From Methylobacterium sp. J-088 (GTDB lineage Bacteria; Pseudomonadota; Alphaproteobacteria; Rhizobiales; Beijerinckiaceae), in assembly GCF_022829295.1 (NCBI RefSeq), contig NZ_JAKSYH010000083.1, positions 1-56,808 of the forward strand: DNA of 56,808 nt, read 5' to 3'. Positions 24,334 through 33,897 of this stretch are shown here, piece by piece (the first letter of the stretch is position 1; each line of letters opens with the position of its first letter). A program made the translations under genes and the position numbers. The notes beneath the pieces are model-generated. The model was given only the letters and a program-made list of their open reading frames with translations. It ran no database searches and was not told where the DNA came from.

Positions 24334-26681
24334 ATGCCAGAACCGATTTCCAAACAACCGACTTTCCGTAATCCGAAAAATTTTCTGCTACAAAATAAAA
24401 CAAGCTTGGTGGTTTTTATTGCCTTCGCCTTGGCGGCAAGCAGTAATATTGGCGCAGCTATATTGCTTAAGGGGCGTTACGATGGAGAACTACGTGATGC
24501 CCACGCATATGTCCGCGTCATTGCCAGCCTTATTTCTATTCAAACAAGCCGAACGTTTCAAGGATTGGAGTTGGTCCATCACAATATTGATGACTATATT
24601 GAGAAGGCAGACGCGTTCAGTTCAAATAATATAAACAACATTGCTGCGACAAAAACCTTTATGAGCATCTCAGAATACTAGAGACAGTCGTCAGTCCACT
24701 TCAGGGTATAATGCTCGCAGATGAGGCTGGCGATATTGTTGCCATTTCAATGAGTCCAATCCCGCAATCGGGGCCGCGATATAACGTTAAAGATAGATTG
24801 TATTTTTCTGAGCTCGCAGATGGTTCAAAAACCAGTCCCTATATTGATCGGCCGCTTCAAAATCGATATGATGGGGCTTGGACCATCCCAGTCGCATATC
24901 GGCTTCAAGATACATCTGGGAAATTTATAGGTATTGCTAATTGTGCAATTCCGCTAGTCTATTTCGAGGATATATTTCGTGGTATCACGTCCTCCTCAGC
25001 CACGGTAGTTCGCCTATATCGTGCTGACGGAGCATTGCTCGCCTCCAGTTTTCCAGAGGAACCCAAGCAGGCTGATCATTCCTTCGATTCTTCTCCTTCG
25101 TTCGTTTATCCGGCCTACATTGGAGGGGCAGCCGGTCACCCGGAGCTTCACCAAAACAAAAAACAACATATCTTAGCTGTAAATGAAGTTCCTGGAGCTC
25201 CCCTTTCTGTACAAGTCAGTATATTAAAAGATTCCGTATTGGCTCTATGGTATAAAGAGCTTCCTATCGCCGTTATTTTATCGCTTGTTCTCGATGGTAC
25301 TATCGCTTTAGCCGCTATCCTTGCGATGAGATATATTCGCAGCAGCACGCGGCACGCTTTGGATGAAAGAAACGCTGCTCGCCATGATGCGCTAACAAAT
25401 TTGCCAAATCGAACCTTCTTTCAAGAAGAAATCGGCCGTTCGTTCCAGCAAGCCAAACAAACAGGTGCGCCGTTTGCGCTATTTCTAATTGATCTGGACT
25501 ATTTCAAATTGATAAATGACACTTATGGTCATCGGGCTGGCGACCAATTGTTGCGCATAATTTCTGATCGTTTGTCTATAAATGCAAATCATAACGTATT
25601 TTTAGCCCGACTTGGAGGTGATGAGTTTGCTGTTATCCTAAGAGATGCGTGTGATTTGAACCAGGTCCAAGAATTCGGCCAATCTCTCATAAAAGAGTTA
25701 CAGAAGCATTTTTATATAGGAGACATTCTTGTCGAGATCGGCGTAAGTATTGGAGTTGCGCTGGCACTCTGCGATGGTATGGATCCCGACACGCTTTTTG
25801 ATCGAGCAGACCTAGCCCTTTACCAAGCAAAATCAGGCGGACGTGGTGTGTTATGCCGCTATAACGAGAAAATTCATGCGGCTGAGATTGAAAAAATTAT
25901 GTTTATCGATGACTTGAGTCGTGCCGTGGCAACTCAAAAACTTGAAGTTTTTTTTCAGCCGATTGTCAATCTTAAAACACAAACGGTTGATGGCTTTGAG
26001 GCGTTGCTACGCTGGAATGATCCCGGACGTGGTGCGATATCGCCAGCACGCTTCATTCCCGTAGCAGAAGAGACCGGGCTGATCGGACCGTTGGGGGCTT
26101 GGGTGCTTCAAGAGGCGTGTCATCATGCGATCAACTGGCCGGCCGGGATTTATGTTGCGGTCAATCTTTCGCCGGTCCAGCTGCGCATCAGTGACGTGTA
26201 CGCACAGGTACAAACGGCTCTTGCGAGTTCGATGCTTCCGGCGGGCCGGCTGGTGGTTGAAATAACCGAGACGGTTCAGCTTACGGCCGATGGTGCAGGC
26301 GGGATCCTGCGCCGGCTCAGAGATCTCGGTGTGGGCGTTTCGCTCGACGACTTCGGAACTGGCTACGCCTCCCTAAGCTATCTTCGAAGTTTCCCGTTTG
26401 ACCGTATTAAGATTGATCAATCTTTCGTTCGAGAGATGGGCACCTCAAAAGAGTCTGCCGCTATCGTTACAACGATCGTGGAATTAGCATCCCGGTTAGG
26501 GTGCTTTGTCACGGGTGAAGGCATCGAGACTCTTCAGCAACTCGAAATTTTGCGGTCAATTGGATGCACTAAAGGTCAGGGATATTTGATCGGTCGCCCG
26601 ATGCCGGCGAATAAAGTAGCTGAATACCTTGCATCATGGGTTTACCCCATTAGTACGACTGTAGAGTTGGATTGCGCGTAG
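24334..26681 (+). pseudogene. Frameshifted AT-rich sensor-GGDEF-EAL gene
   Basis: A membrane c-di-GMP enzyme split by a frameshift. The first frame (24334-24681) gives a membrane helix (SLVVFIAFALAASSNIGAAI) and the start of a Cache-like domain, then stops. The second frame, readable from 24660 (YEHLRILETVVSPLQGIM), continues the same domain, a second helix near 25260-25330, an intact GGDEF domain (LGGDEFAVI; inhibitory site lost, NHNV in place of RxxD) and an intact EAL domain (EALLRW, NLSPVQL, DDFGTGYASL, GEGIET). One base missing around the acctttatg run at 24655-24663 explains it. It may be a true mutation or a sequencing slip. The N-terminal two thirds is much AT-richer than its surroundings, suggesting transfer. 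Confidence 0.85.
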
Positions 26682-26762
26682 CAAGCGACCTCAGAGGTGG
26701 TTCTATGTGATGCTTACACAGGGTTAGCCGGCCGGGAATCGGGCAAGCTCCCGAAGATCGAT

Positions 26763-27046
26763 GCCGTCCTGTTAGCGGAGCATCACTTCGCCATCGTCCT
26801 GCTGTTCATCGACGGCCAGATGCCCGGTACGCGCAACGGCTTCGCAGTCGCTCGTTAGACCGCCCGCCGCTGGCCGCAAATCGCCATCTTAGTCGCATCT
26901 GGGCAGGTACAGCCGGGACCCAATGACAGGCGAGCGAAAGCACGCTTCATCGGCGAGCCGTTCACCGCGGGGATGGTGCAGGACCACCTGAAGGAGATGC
27001 TGCCGGAGGGACAAAAGCCCGAACTCCTGCGCGACTCGCGGGGAAG
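26763..27046 (+). pseudogene. Decayed response-regulator receiver gene
   Basis: Frame 3 reads FAIVLLFIDGQMPGTRNGFA, an in-frame TAG at 26856-26858, then WPQIAILVASGQVQPGP, ARFIGEPFTAGMVQDHLKEM and LPEGQKPELL. This is the second half of a CheY-like receiver of a kind common in Methylobacterium: the aspartate context FIDGQMPG, the Ser before GQV, and a Glu in place of the usual Lys in GKP. The N-terminal part is not recognisable upstream. Stop codon, missing start and altered Lys all point to a pseudogene. Confidence 0.7.
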
Positions 27047-27246
27047 GTTTGAGGGCAGACATTTACTGAGCAGTCCTACCGTCCACACCGATTTGAAATC
27101 GCCGGAAGAGCGACGCATGTCTGCTTTCGAGGCACGCCCACGCGGCCACCATGCGTTTACCCGGGTGGTCCGTCGCGCTCGGATCGCGTCCCCTGAGCCG
27201 ACCTCAAAGATATAGGCTCCTTCGGCAGTCTAGGACAAATGCTTCC

Positions 27247-28611
27247 TCATGGTGATGTGGTCGAAGCTACATCTTGCTGGCGACCAGCTTGCCACACTTC
27301 GACGATCCGGGAACTGTTGGCGATGTCCTGGGACGGATCTGCGGCTAGGATAACGAGGTCGGCACGGCGGCCAGCTTCCAGGCTGCCTCGATCAGCCAGA
27401 TCGAGAAGTGCGGCGGCCCGCGACGTCGCTGTGATCAGGGCCTGCATGGGTGTGAAGCCCGCCTGCACCATCAGCGCCAACTCACGGTGTTCCGCCACGC
27501 CGGGGACACGTTCTGGCGCCGCGCCGCTGTCGGTGCCAAACCCGATCCGGACGCCAGCGTCGTCCAGGCGCTTCAGGTTGGCGAGGTTCACTGCTAGCGA
27601 GTCGCGGGCAGCTTGTGCTTTGGCGCTCGTACGCGTCTCGCTTTGCCAGGCGGGATCGTCGAACCGAGCCTTGAGTTCGGGCGCGAGCGCCGTCCGAACG
27701 AAGGGCGTCTGTGCCCAGCCCGGCGCGTCGGCGTAAGCGAAAGTCGCCTCATCCAGGGCGAGTGTCGCGATGTACCAAGTGTGGTGCGCCTTGAGCACCG
27801 CGATGAGATCTGCATCGACCGGCTTGTCGCGCACGCCGTGCGCCAGCACATCCACGCCGGCTTTGGTGACTGCACGCGCGTCCTCCAGGTCGTGTACGTG
27901 CGCCGCGACCCGCAAACCAAGCCGATGTGCCTCGTCGATCACGGCGGAGTAGACCGCTGGCTGCATCTTGGCCGGCACGGACCCACCGAAGTCATCGAGC
28001 CAGAGCTTCACCATGTCGGTGCCACGCGCCTTCATCGCGCGGACCGCCTCGCGGCCCTCCTCGGCGTTGGCCGGGCGAAGGAGCTGGTCCGCGCTCACGC
28101 GGATCATCGCCTGCGGTGGTCCTCCATCTGGTACGCCGATGCCCCGATCGACGCCGAACAGATCGGCACCGGGAATCCGTCCCGCGTGCGCCTCTGCGCG
28201 AATCTCAGGCATGATCGCGCCGTTGAGACCGAGCGCCATGACCGTGGTGACGCCCCGTGCCGTGTAGGCCTTGAGCTGGTCGAGAATGTTTTCGCGGGTG
28301 TAGTTTTGCGCGCCTACATCGACACCCTTCACGATGCCGACATGGGAGTGGTCGGAGATCAGCCCCGGCATGATCGTGTGGCCGTGCTGTTCCCGGATAT
28401 CAGCATCGGGCGGCACCGTGATCGCGGTGCGTGGTCCCGCCGCCACGATGCGGTCGCCGTCGATGACCAGCACTGCGTCCTCGACAGGCTGGGCTGATCG
28501 ACCGTCGATCAGCCGGACTCCCGTGAAGGCCATTGGTTTGGCGTCGGCACTGCCGACGCAAATTAGGCTCATGGCGGTCGCCACGGCCGGCAGCAGAGCG
28601 TCCGGTCGCAT
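27247..28611 (-). CDS. Exported metal-dependent amidohydrolase, imidazolonepropionase/prolidase-like
   Basis: A 454-residue amidohydrolase-superfamily enzyme with a Sec signal (AVATAMSLICVGSADA, cleavage near residue 24), so it acts in the periplasm. Metal-site residues: HSHVG after IMPGLISD, a Lys in MVKLWLDDFGG that could be carboxylated, AAHVHD, VLAHGV and the Asp in GFGTDSGA. Members of this COG1228-type group hydrolyse Xaa-Pro dipeptides, organophosphate-like esters or cyclic amides; the substrate cannot be named. ATG 28611 follows gggagg; upstream in-frame codons look non-coding. Divergent from the TAXI binding-protein gene, with a 175-base gap likely holding both promoters. Confidence 0.85.
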   Translation of the reverse strand: MRPDALLPAVATAMSLICVGSADAKPMAFTGVRLIDGRSAQPVEDAVLVIDGDRIVAAGPRTAITVPPDADIREQHGHTIMPGLISDHSHVGIVKGVDVGAQNYTRENILDQLKAYTARGVTTVMALGLNGAIMPEIRAEAHAGRIPGADLFGVDRGIGVPDGGPPQAMIRVSADQLLRPANAEEGREAVRAMKARGTDMVKLWLDDFGGSVPAKMQPAVYSAVIDEAHRLGLRVAAHVHDLEDARAVTKAGVDVLAHGVRDKPVDADLIAVLKAHHTWYIATLALDEATFAYADAPGWAQTPFVRTALAPELKARFDDPAWQSETRTSAKAQAARDSLAVNLANLKRLDDAGVRIGFGTDSGAAPERVPGVAEHRELALMVQAGFTPMQALITATSRAAALLDLADRGSLEAGRRADLVILAADPSQDIANSSRIVEVWQAGRQQDVASTTSP

Positions 28612-28786
28612 CACATGTTCCTCCCGATCCAGCGCAAGACATTGGCGGTCGCTATGTTTGGCGTGCGACCTTGGATCCTGCGTATGTTCCAAACGTCGAT
28701 GTGAGGGCTTTCCGGCTCGGTTGTCGAGGTGTGCCGCCGAGCTCCAGCGGCGCTGGTCCACGGCGAACATCGTGGTGAGGGAGATC

Positions 28787-29749
28787 ATGATGCGGCGGCG
28801 TGAACTGCTCCTGGGCATGGCGGGCCTCGCGTGGACCACACCCGCACGAGCTCGACAGCCTGACGCTGCTCTTCGCGTGACACTGGGGACCGCGACGCCG
28901 GGCGGTTCGTTCCCAGCCTTCGGCCGAGCGCTCATCGCAGCGGTTCACGAGGTCGACCCAGGGTTGGTGGTCGAGCCACAAATCACGAAGGGCTCGACGG
29001 AGAACCTGAAGCTGCTCAAATCGGCTCAGCTCGATCTCGCCCTCGTGCAGGGTGAGTACGCCTACGAGGCTTTATCCAACCAGAGTTCCGACGACGTTGG
29101 CTTGAAGGTCGTGGCACCCATCGACGCCTCGCCCGGCATGTTCGTGGTCCTAGCCTCAAGTCGAATTCAGAACGTGCAGGATCTGCGCGGCCGTGCCGTC
29201 GCGCTCGGCACACGCGGCTCGGGCTTCACGATCATGGGGCGGACCGTGCTGCAAGGCTCCGGCATCGATCCTGGCCACGACATCAGGCCGATCCTCCTCG
29301 ATGATGCCGCCGACGGCGCGACACAGGTTCTCGACGGCCGAGCGGCCGCGTTGTGGGGTGCGAGCCTTGGCTGGCCAGGCTTCAAGACCCTCGCCGACGC
29401 ACCCGGCGGCGCTCGTTTCTTCGGCCCAGCGCCCGAAGTGATCCCGAAAATCCTGGCTCTGCGCGCCTCGATGCGTCGCTTGACTGTCCCGGCCGGCTCC
29501 TTCCGCGGACAGGACGCGGCGATAGAGACCGTTGGGTCGTGGAGCTTCATCCTGGCGCGACCCGGCCTCGAGACCGGCAGTGTCACCCGGCTGGTGCGGG
29601 CGATCGACCGCGGCCAGAAGACTTTGGCTCGGCTCTATCCCCAGGGACGCGAGAGCGACCCGCGCAATCTGGTCTCGAACGTACCGAGCACATGGCTGCA
29701 TCCGGCGACTGCAGCCTACCTCCGTGAGGTCGGGGCCGATCTGGATTGA
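28787..29749 (+). CDS. TAXI-family TRAP transporter binding protein
   Basis: A 320-residue periplasmic binding protein of the TAXI group. Signal peptide about 1-24 (ELLLGMAGLAWTTPARA). Landmarks: LGTATPGGSFPAFGRAL, QITKGSTENLKLL, LDLALVQGEYAYEAL and AVALGTRGSGFTIMGRTVL. TAXI proteins feed TRAP transporters for organic acids such as glutamate, yet no DctM/DctQ-like permease is present here, so it is an orphan that must use a distant permease or act as a sensor. ATG 28787 is preceded by gaggga. The beta-propeller gene follows about 100 bases later. Confidence 0.88.
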   Translation: MMRRRELLLGMAGLAWTTPARARQPDAALRVTLGTATPGGSFPAFGRALIAAVHEVDPGLVVEPQITKGSTENLKLLKSAQLDLALVQGEYAYEALSNQSSDDVGLKVVAPIDASPGMFVVLASSRIQNVQDLRGRAVALGTRGSGFTIMGRTVLQGSGIDPGHDIRPILLDDAADGATQVLDGRAAALWGASLGWPGFKTLADAPGGARFFGPAPEVIPKILALRASMRRLTVPAGSFRGQDAAIETVGSWSFILARPGLETGSVTRLVRAIDRGQKTLARLYPQGRESDPRNLVSNVPSTWLHPATAAYLREVGADLD

Positions 29750-29847
29750 TCAGCGAGCTTCGGCGGCTTCCGGACTGCAGCGTTCCGAGCTAAACCGGTG
29801 TGGCCAAGCTCGGCGTTCGAACCGACTGGCCCGTGAGGAAGTCCGCG

Positions 29848-30987
29848 ATGATCCGCTCCTTTTGCGTTGCTGTGGGCGCGCTCGCCCTCACGCTGTCGTC
29901 GGTCCGCGCTGACGAGGTCAAGCCGGGTGAAGCACCTCCTGTGTCAATGGCGACATCCTCGGTCCCCGCGACGCAGATTCCCGAGATCGCGTTCGACTCG
30001 ATCCCGGACTTCCTGAAGCTGCCGCCGGACATCCATTTCGGTGAGGTGGCGGGCATTGCTCTGAACTCGAAGGGGCACATCTTCATCCTGTCGCGCGGGG
30101 CGACTCAGGGGCCGGCCTACGGCGCCGCTGCAGCCCAACTCTTGGAGTTCAACCCGGATGGCACGTTCATCCGGGAGATCGGCCACGGACTCTACGCGTG
30201 GTCCTACGCCCACGTCGTGCGCGTCGATCGCGAGGACAACATCTGGGTCATGGACAAGGGCTCGGATATGGTGGTGAAGTTCACCCCCGAGGGTCGCGTC
30301 GCCATGGTCTGGGGTCGCAAGATCGAGGCTGCCGACGATACTGCAGAACCTTGGAAGCACCCCATGCCGCCGTTGCCGCCCGTGCAGGGCCAATTCCGAC
30401 AGGTCACCGACGTGGCATGGGACAAGGCCGGCAACGCCTACATCAGCGACGGCTATATCAATTCGCGCATTGCCAAGATCGACAAGGACGGCAACTGGGT
30501 CGATTCCTACGGCAGCTACGGCACCGAGCCGGGTCAGTTTCGCACCCTGCATTCCATCGCCTCGGACGCGAACGACAACATCTACATCGCCGATCGGGGC
30601 AACGCTCGTATCCAGGTCATGGACACCGGCGGACACATCCAGCGGATCATCAAGATCGACGTGCCGTTCGACTACGACAAGGCGCGCGCCATCATTCGCG
30701 GCAAACCGGCCAAGGACCGCTCCACGGTCGACCTGTTCACACCGGGCGCACCCTGGGCACTGTGCATCACGCCCGGACCGAAGCAGGTGCTCTTCGTCGC
30801 TGATGCCTTTCCGGGGCGGATCTACAAGCTGTCGCTCGATGGCAAGGTACTAGGTGTGCTCGGCGAGACGGGCAAGCAGCTCAAGCAGTTCGGCTGGATC
30901 CATGAAATCGCCTGCCCGTCCGAGCACGAGATCTACGTCGGCGAACTGCTGAACTGGCGCCCGCAGAAGCTGGTTCTACACCCCTGA
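29848..30987 (+). CDS. Exported NHL-repeat beta-propeller protein
   Basis: A 379-residue secreted protein. Signal peptide about 1-22 (FCVAVGALALTLSSVRA). The mature part has NHL-like repeats forming a six-bladed propeller (GEVAGIALNSKGHIFILSRG, VVRVDREDNIWVMDKGSD, VTDVAWDKAGNAYISDGY, SIASDANDNIYIADRGNARI), as in the peptidyl-alpha-hydroxyglycine alpha-amidating lyase-like group. Enzymatic activity is uncertain. Start ATG 29848 has gagga upstream; a GTG at 29800 is in frame but weaker. It follows the TAXI gene in the same direction and may belong to the same unit. Confidence 0.85.
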   Translation: MIRSFCVAVGALALTLSSVRADEVKPGEAPPVSMATSSVPATQIPEIAFDSIPDFLKLPPDIHFGEVAGIALNSKGHIFILSRGATQGPAYGAAAAQLLEFNPDGTFIREIGHGLYAWSYAHVVRVDREDNIWVMDKGSDMVVKFTPEGRVAMVWGRKIEAADDTAEPWKHPMPPLPPVQGQFRQVTDVAWDKAGNAYISDGYINSRIAKIDKDGNWVDSYGSYGTEPGQFRTLHSIASDANDNIYIADRGNARIQVMDTGGHIQRIIKIDVPFDYDKARAIIRGKPAKDRSTVDLFTPGAPWALCITPGPKQVLFVADAFPGRIYKLSLDGKVLGVLGETGKQLKQFGWIHEIACPSEHEIYVGELLNWRPQKLVLHP

Positions 30988-31420
30988 TGCGCGTATTCGG
31001 CGGCTCTTCAGCCGAAAAGCGGACACTGTCAAATCTACCTATTCAGTCGTTAGGTTCTATTTCACCGAGTGCCTGGAATTGAACCTATCCGGGGTGTGCT
31101 TCGGGTCGTGAAAGTGCGTTACAACGACGTCCGCTTTTGCGGTTCCATATCCAGACGCGGGCGGGCTGGAATCGGCCAGACTACGTCACGCCGGCTCGCC
31201 ATAGCGTGCGGAACCGGACGTTCGGCTTCGCGCCCAACCCAGTCGGTTAGGCGTGACTGGCAGGATCCCGAAAGCGGACGAAACCTCGACGATGGCCTTG
31301 GTGCCGGATTGCACCGTCAGCGATACCGTCATGATCAACCCATCGTTGCATTTCCTGATGCCACGATCCTCAGAAACACAGGCATTGTGAGAAAGATGAT
31401 TTGATGTTTATTTTTGATGA
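30988..31420. other. Gene-poor convergent gap with repeat copy
   Basis: No gene is supported. It holds a diverged repeat copy at 31214-31279 and words such as cgtccgcttttgcggttcc. The last 70 bases before the LysR stop are AT-rich. Confidence 0.4.
31214..31279 (+). repeat. Diverged dispersed repeat, copy at 31.2 kb
   Basis: Same ordered words as 14151-14223 (ttcggctt, gcgcccaa, ccagtc, then cccgaaagcggac). Partial identity. Confidence 0.5.
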
Positions 31421-32323
31421 TCATTCTTCGACATCAATATTATTTACGAACTGACTTTCGGCTTTAGCTATCGCCACGATCTGCGGCATGACGGGCGATG
31501 CATCGGACATTATGTACGCGGCCGAGTAGATCACGCGAGGCAGTGTCGGCAATCCGGGCAATGCGACCAAGCTACCATTTGATAGCTCGTCATGGATCAA
31601 ATCTACGGGCATCGCACCGAAGCCCAAACCCTTCCTTACCAGGGAGGTCTGCACACTAACCGAGTTACACGTACGCACGCGTCTCGGCTGAACCCCCGCA
31701 GCAGCGAACCACCGCATCGCAAGATCATACCATTCCGCGCCTTTGGGCATCAGGATAATCGGCATCTCCCGGAGTATGTCCGGCGAACAGATACCGCATG
31801 GGAGGGCAAGATCCGGGCGTGCGATCCAGCGTAGGGATCGAGATCCGATCGTCTCCTGAGCTACGCCGTCGATGGTCGTTTTGCCTGGCAGAAAAACGAC
31901 ATCGAGTCTGCGGCGTTTGAGGCCCTCGACAAGGCCCGATGCCACCTCGACTTCGATCTCGACATCAAGATTCGGGAAGGTTGTCTCGATGCGCGTGAGG
32001 AGGCGGTCCAGCCACGTCAAGCCGATCAGTTCGGCGATTCCGATACGAACCCTGCCTCGGAACTCATCGACAGCCTGAACGGTAGCGCGCATCGCAGCGA
32101 TCTCGCGCAGGACAAGTTCCGCTTTTGGAAGCAGAGCCTGCGCCGCGTTGGTCGGCGTCACAAGCCTTCCCGAGCGGCGAAACAGCTTTACGCCAAGGTC
32201 GCGCTCCAGCTCCTGAAGCCGGCGCGTGACAGCGGGTTGCGTCAGATGAAGGCGCTCCGCGGCAGCACTGAGACTGCCCAAGCGGACGGTCCAGAGAAAC
32301 GTTTCGAGATTGGCGGACCGCAT
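31421..32323 (-). CDS. LysR-family regulator of the monooxygenase operon
   Basis: A LysR-type regulator of 300 residues from ATG 32323. The DNA-binding part reads LETFLWTVRLGSLSAAAERL, HLTQPAVTRRLQELE, LGVKLFRRSGRLVTPT; the effector domain follows (RVRIGIAELIGLTWL, RLDVVFLPG, LVRKGLGFGAMP). The frame allows starts at 32347 and 32383, none with a convincing ribosome site; 32323 gives the usual family N-terminus. Divergent from the flavin-dependent monooxygenase gene, so it probably controls that operon. The 213-base gap between them contains short dyads (gcat-N8-atgc near 32357-32372; atcaa-N4-ttgat at 32494-32507) that could be operators. Confidence 0.9.
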   Translation of the reverse strand: MRSANLETFLWTVRLGSLSAAAERLHLTQPAVTRRLQELERDLGVKLFRRSGRLVTPTNAAQALLPKAELVLREIAAMRATVQAVDEFRGRVRIGIAELIGLTWLDRLLTRIETTFPNLDVEIEVEVASGLVEGLKRRRLDVVFLPGKTTIDGVAQETIGSRSLRWIARPDLALPCGICSPDILREMPIILMPKGAEWYDLAMRWFAAAGVQPRRVRTCNSVSVQTSLVRKGLGFGAMPVDLIHDELSNGSLVALPGLPTLPRVIYSAAYIMSDASPVMPQIVAIAKAESQFVNNIDVEE

Positions 32324-32536
32324 GCCGTCACGGCAATCAGATTCCATGCCATTTCCGCATGAATCGTGATGCCATGATTTCATTTGCTTTGTCGCAGTTG
32401 ACCAGATGTAGATATGTCCGGCGCTTTGCAGCCTCGAGCTCGAACTGCGGCAATACTTCGGTAGAACCGCAGATTTAAATGGTAATCGTGCTGATCAATT
32501 TCTTGATTTATTGCGAGATCCAAGGATCAGGTAGAC

Positions 32537-33832
32537 ATGATCCACTTCGGTTGGTTCGTTGGGAAGGGCACTGCCGTCCACGGGTGGAAGCAGCCCTGGT
32601 CAAGTCTATGCGGCAGGGATTGGCTCGATCCGTCCCTGTACATCGACCTCGCGCGCGCCCTGGATCGGGCCTGCTTCGACTACATGATCATCGAGGACGG
32701 TTCCTTCGTGCCCGATGCCTTCCAGGGTTCGGCCGACTGGTATCTGCGCAACGCCGTGGCGGTGCCAAAAGCTGATCCGATGCCACTCGTGCCCCTGCTC
32801 GGGCAGGCGACGCGCGGCCTCGGCATCGTGGCCACGATGACGACCGCGTTCTACCCTCCCTATCTCGCTGCGCGGCTCGGCGCGACGCTCGACCACCTGA
32901 CGGGTGGCCGCGTCGGCTTCAACCTCGTTACTGCGCACAACGACCGTTCGGCGCAGAACTTCGGTCTCGCACAGCACCATGAACACGACTTGCGCTATCG
33001 CATGGCCGACGAGTGGATCGAGGTAGTCGACCAGCTTTGGCGGTCCTGGTCGCCCGACGCGATCAAAGCCGACACAACAACCGGCGTGTTCACCGACCCG
33101 GGAGGGGTCACCCCAATCGACTTCGAGGGTGAGTACTTCAGGTGTCGCGGTCCGTTAAATATGCCGCCGGGACCGCAAGGGCGGCCGGTCATCTGCCAAG
33201 CGGGGGGGTCCGCGGCTGGAAAGGCGTTCGCCGCCCAGCGCGCCGACACAGTGATCGCCCGCGCCCGCGGATCAGAGGGTGCACGCGCCTACCGCGACGA
33301 CGTCCATGCCACGATGCGCGCGGCCTCGCGTGATCCCGCTTCCTGCAAGATCTTGTTCTCGACGTCGATCGTCTTGGGGGAGACGCGGTCGGAAGCCGTG
33401 GACAGGAAGGAGCGCCTCGATGCGGCGACGCGGGAAAATCTCGACGCGCGCCTCGCCTACATGTCGTTCCTCAGCGGCATCGACTTCTCGAAGTTCGACC
33501 TCGACGCCCCCTTGCCGGAGGTGAAAACCAACGCTTCGCGCGCTCTGACGCAGAATCTCACAGCGGGGACCGGCAAGAAGACCCTGCGCGAGATGGCCAC
33601 CGACACGAGCAGCGGTGGCATCGATTTCGTCGGCACCCCCGACGACGTTGCCGCCGAGATGGATGAGGTGATCCAGCATGTGGGCGGCGACGGTTTCCTG
33701 ATCACGGAGGCGCTGACCCGGCGGAGCATCGCGGAGATCGCCGATGGGCTTGCGCCCGCCCTCCGGCGTCGTGGCCTGCTGAGATCTGGATACGAGCACG
33801 CGCTGTTCCGGGACAACCTGCTGGCGTTCTGA
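32537..33832 (+). CDS. FMNH2-dependent monooxygenase, NtaA/SnaA/DszA type
   Basis: A 431-residue luciferase-like (LLM class) flavin monooxygenase of the nitrilotriacetate/EDTA monooxygenase component A family. Landmarks: MIHFGWFVGKG, FDYMIIEDGSFVPDAFQG, TMTTAFYPPYLAARLGATLD, TGGRVGFNLVTAHN, HEHDLRYRMADEWIEVVDQL and RPVICQAGGSAAG. Such enzymes use reduced FMN from a partner reductase to oxidise C-N or C-S bonds in small substrates. A flavin reductase is encoded at the end of the same run (37083-37559). First gene of the operon, divergent from a LysR gene. The exact substrate is unknown. Confidence 0.92.
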   Translation: MIHFGWFVGKGTAVHGWKQPWSSLCGRDWLDPSLYIDLARALDRACFDYMIIEDGSFVPDAFQGSADWYLRNAVAVPKADPMPLVPLLGQATRGLGIVATMTTAFYPPYLAARLGATLDHLTGGRVGFNLVTAHNDRSAQNFGLAQHHEHDLRYRMADEWIEVVDQLWRSWSPDAIKADTTTGVFTDPGGVTPIDFEGEYFRCRGPLNMPPGPQGRPVICQAGGSAAGKAFAAQRADTVIARARGSEGARAYRDDVHATMRAASRDPASCKILFSTSIVLGETRSEAVDRKERLDAATRENLDARLAYMSFLSGIDFSKFDLDAPLPEVKTNASRALTQNLTAGTGKKTLREMATDTSSGGIDFVGTPDDVAAEMDEVIQHVGGDGFLITEALTRRSIAEIADGLAPALRRRGLLRSGYEHALFRDNLLAF

Positions 33833-33897
33833 CGACCTTTGCATTTCCAGCGGCCCGCATCCTGCACCGCCACCCGCGACCCAAGGGAAATCCGACG

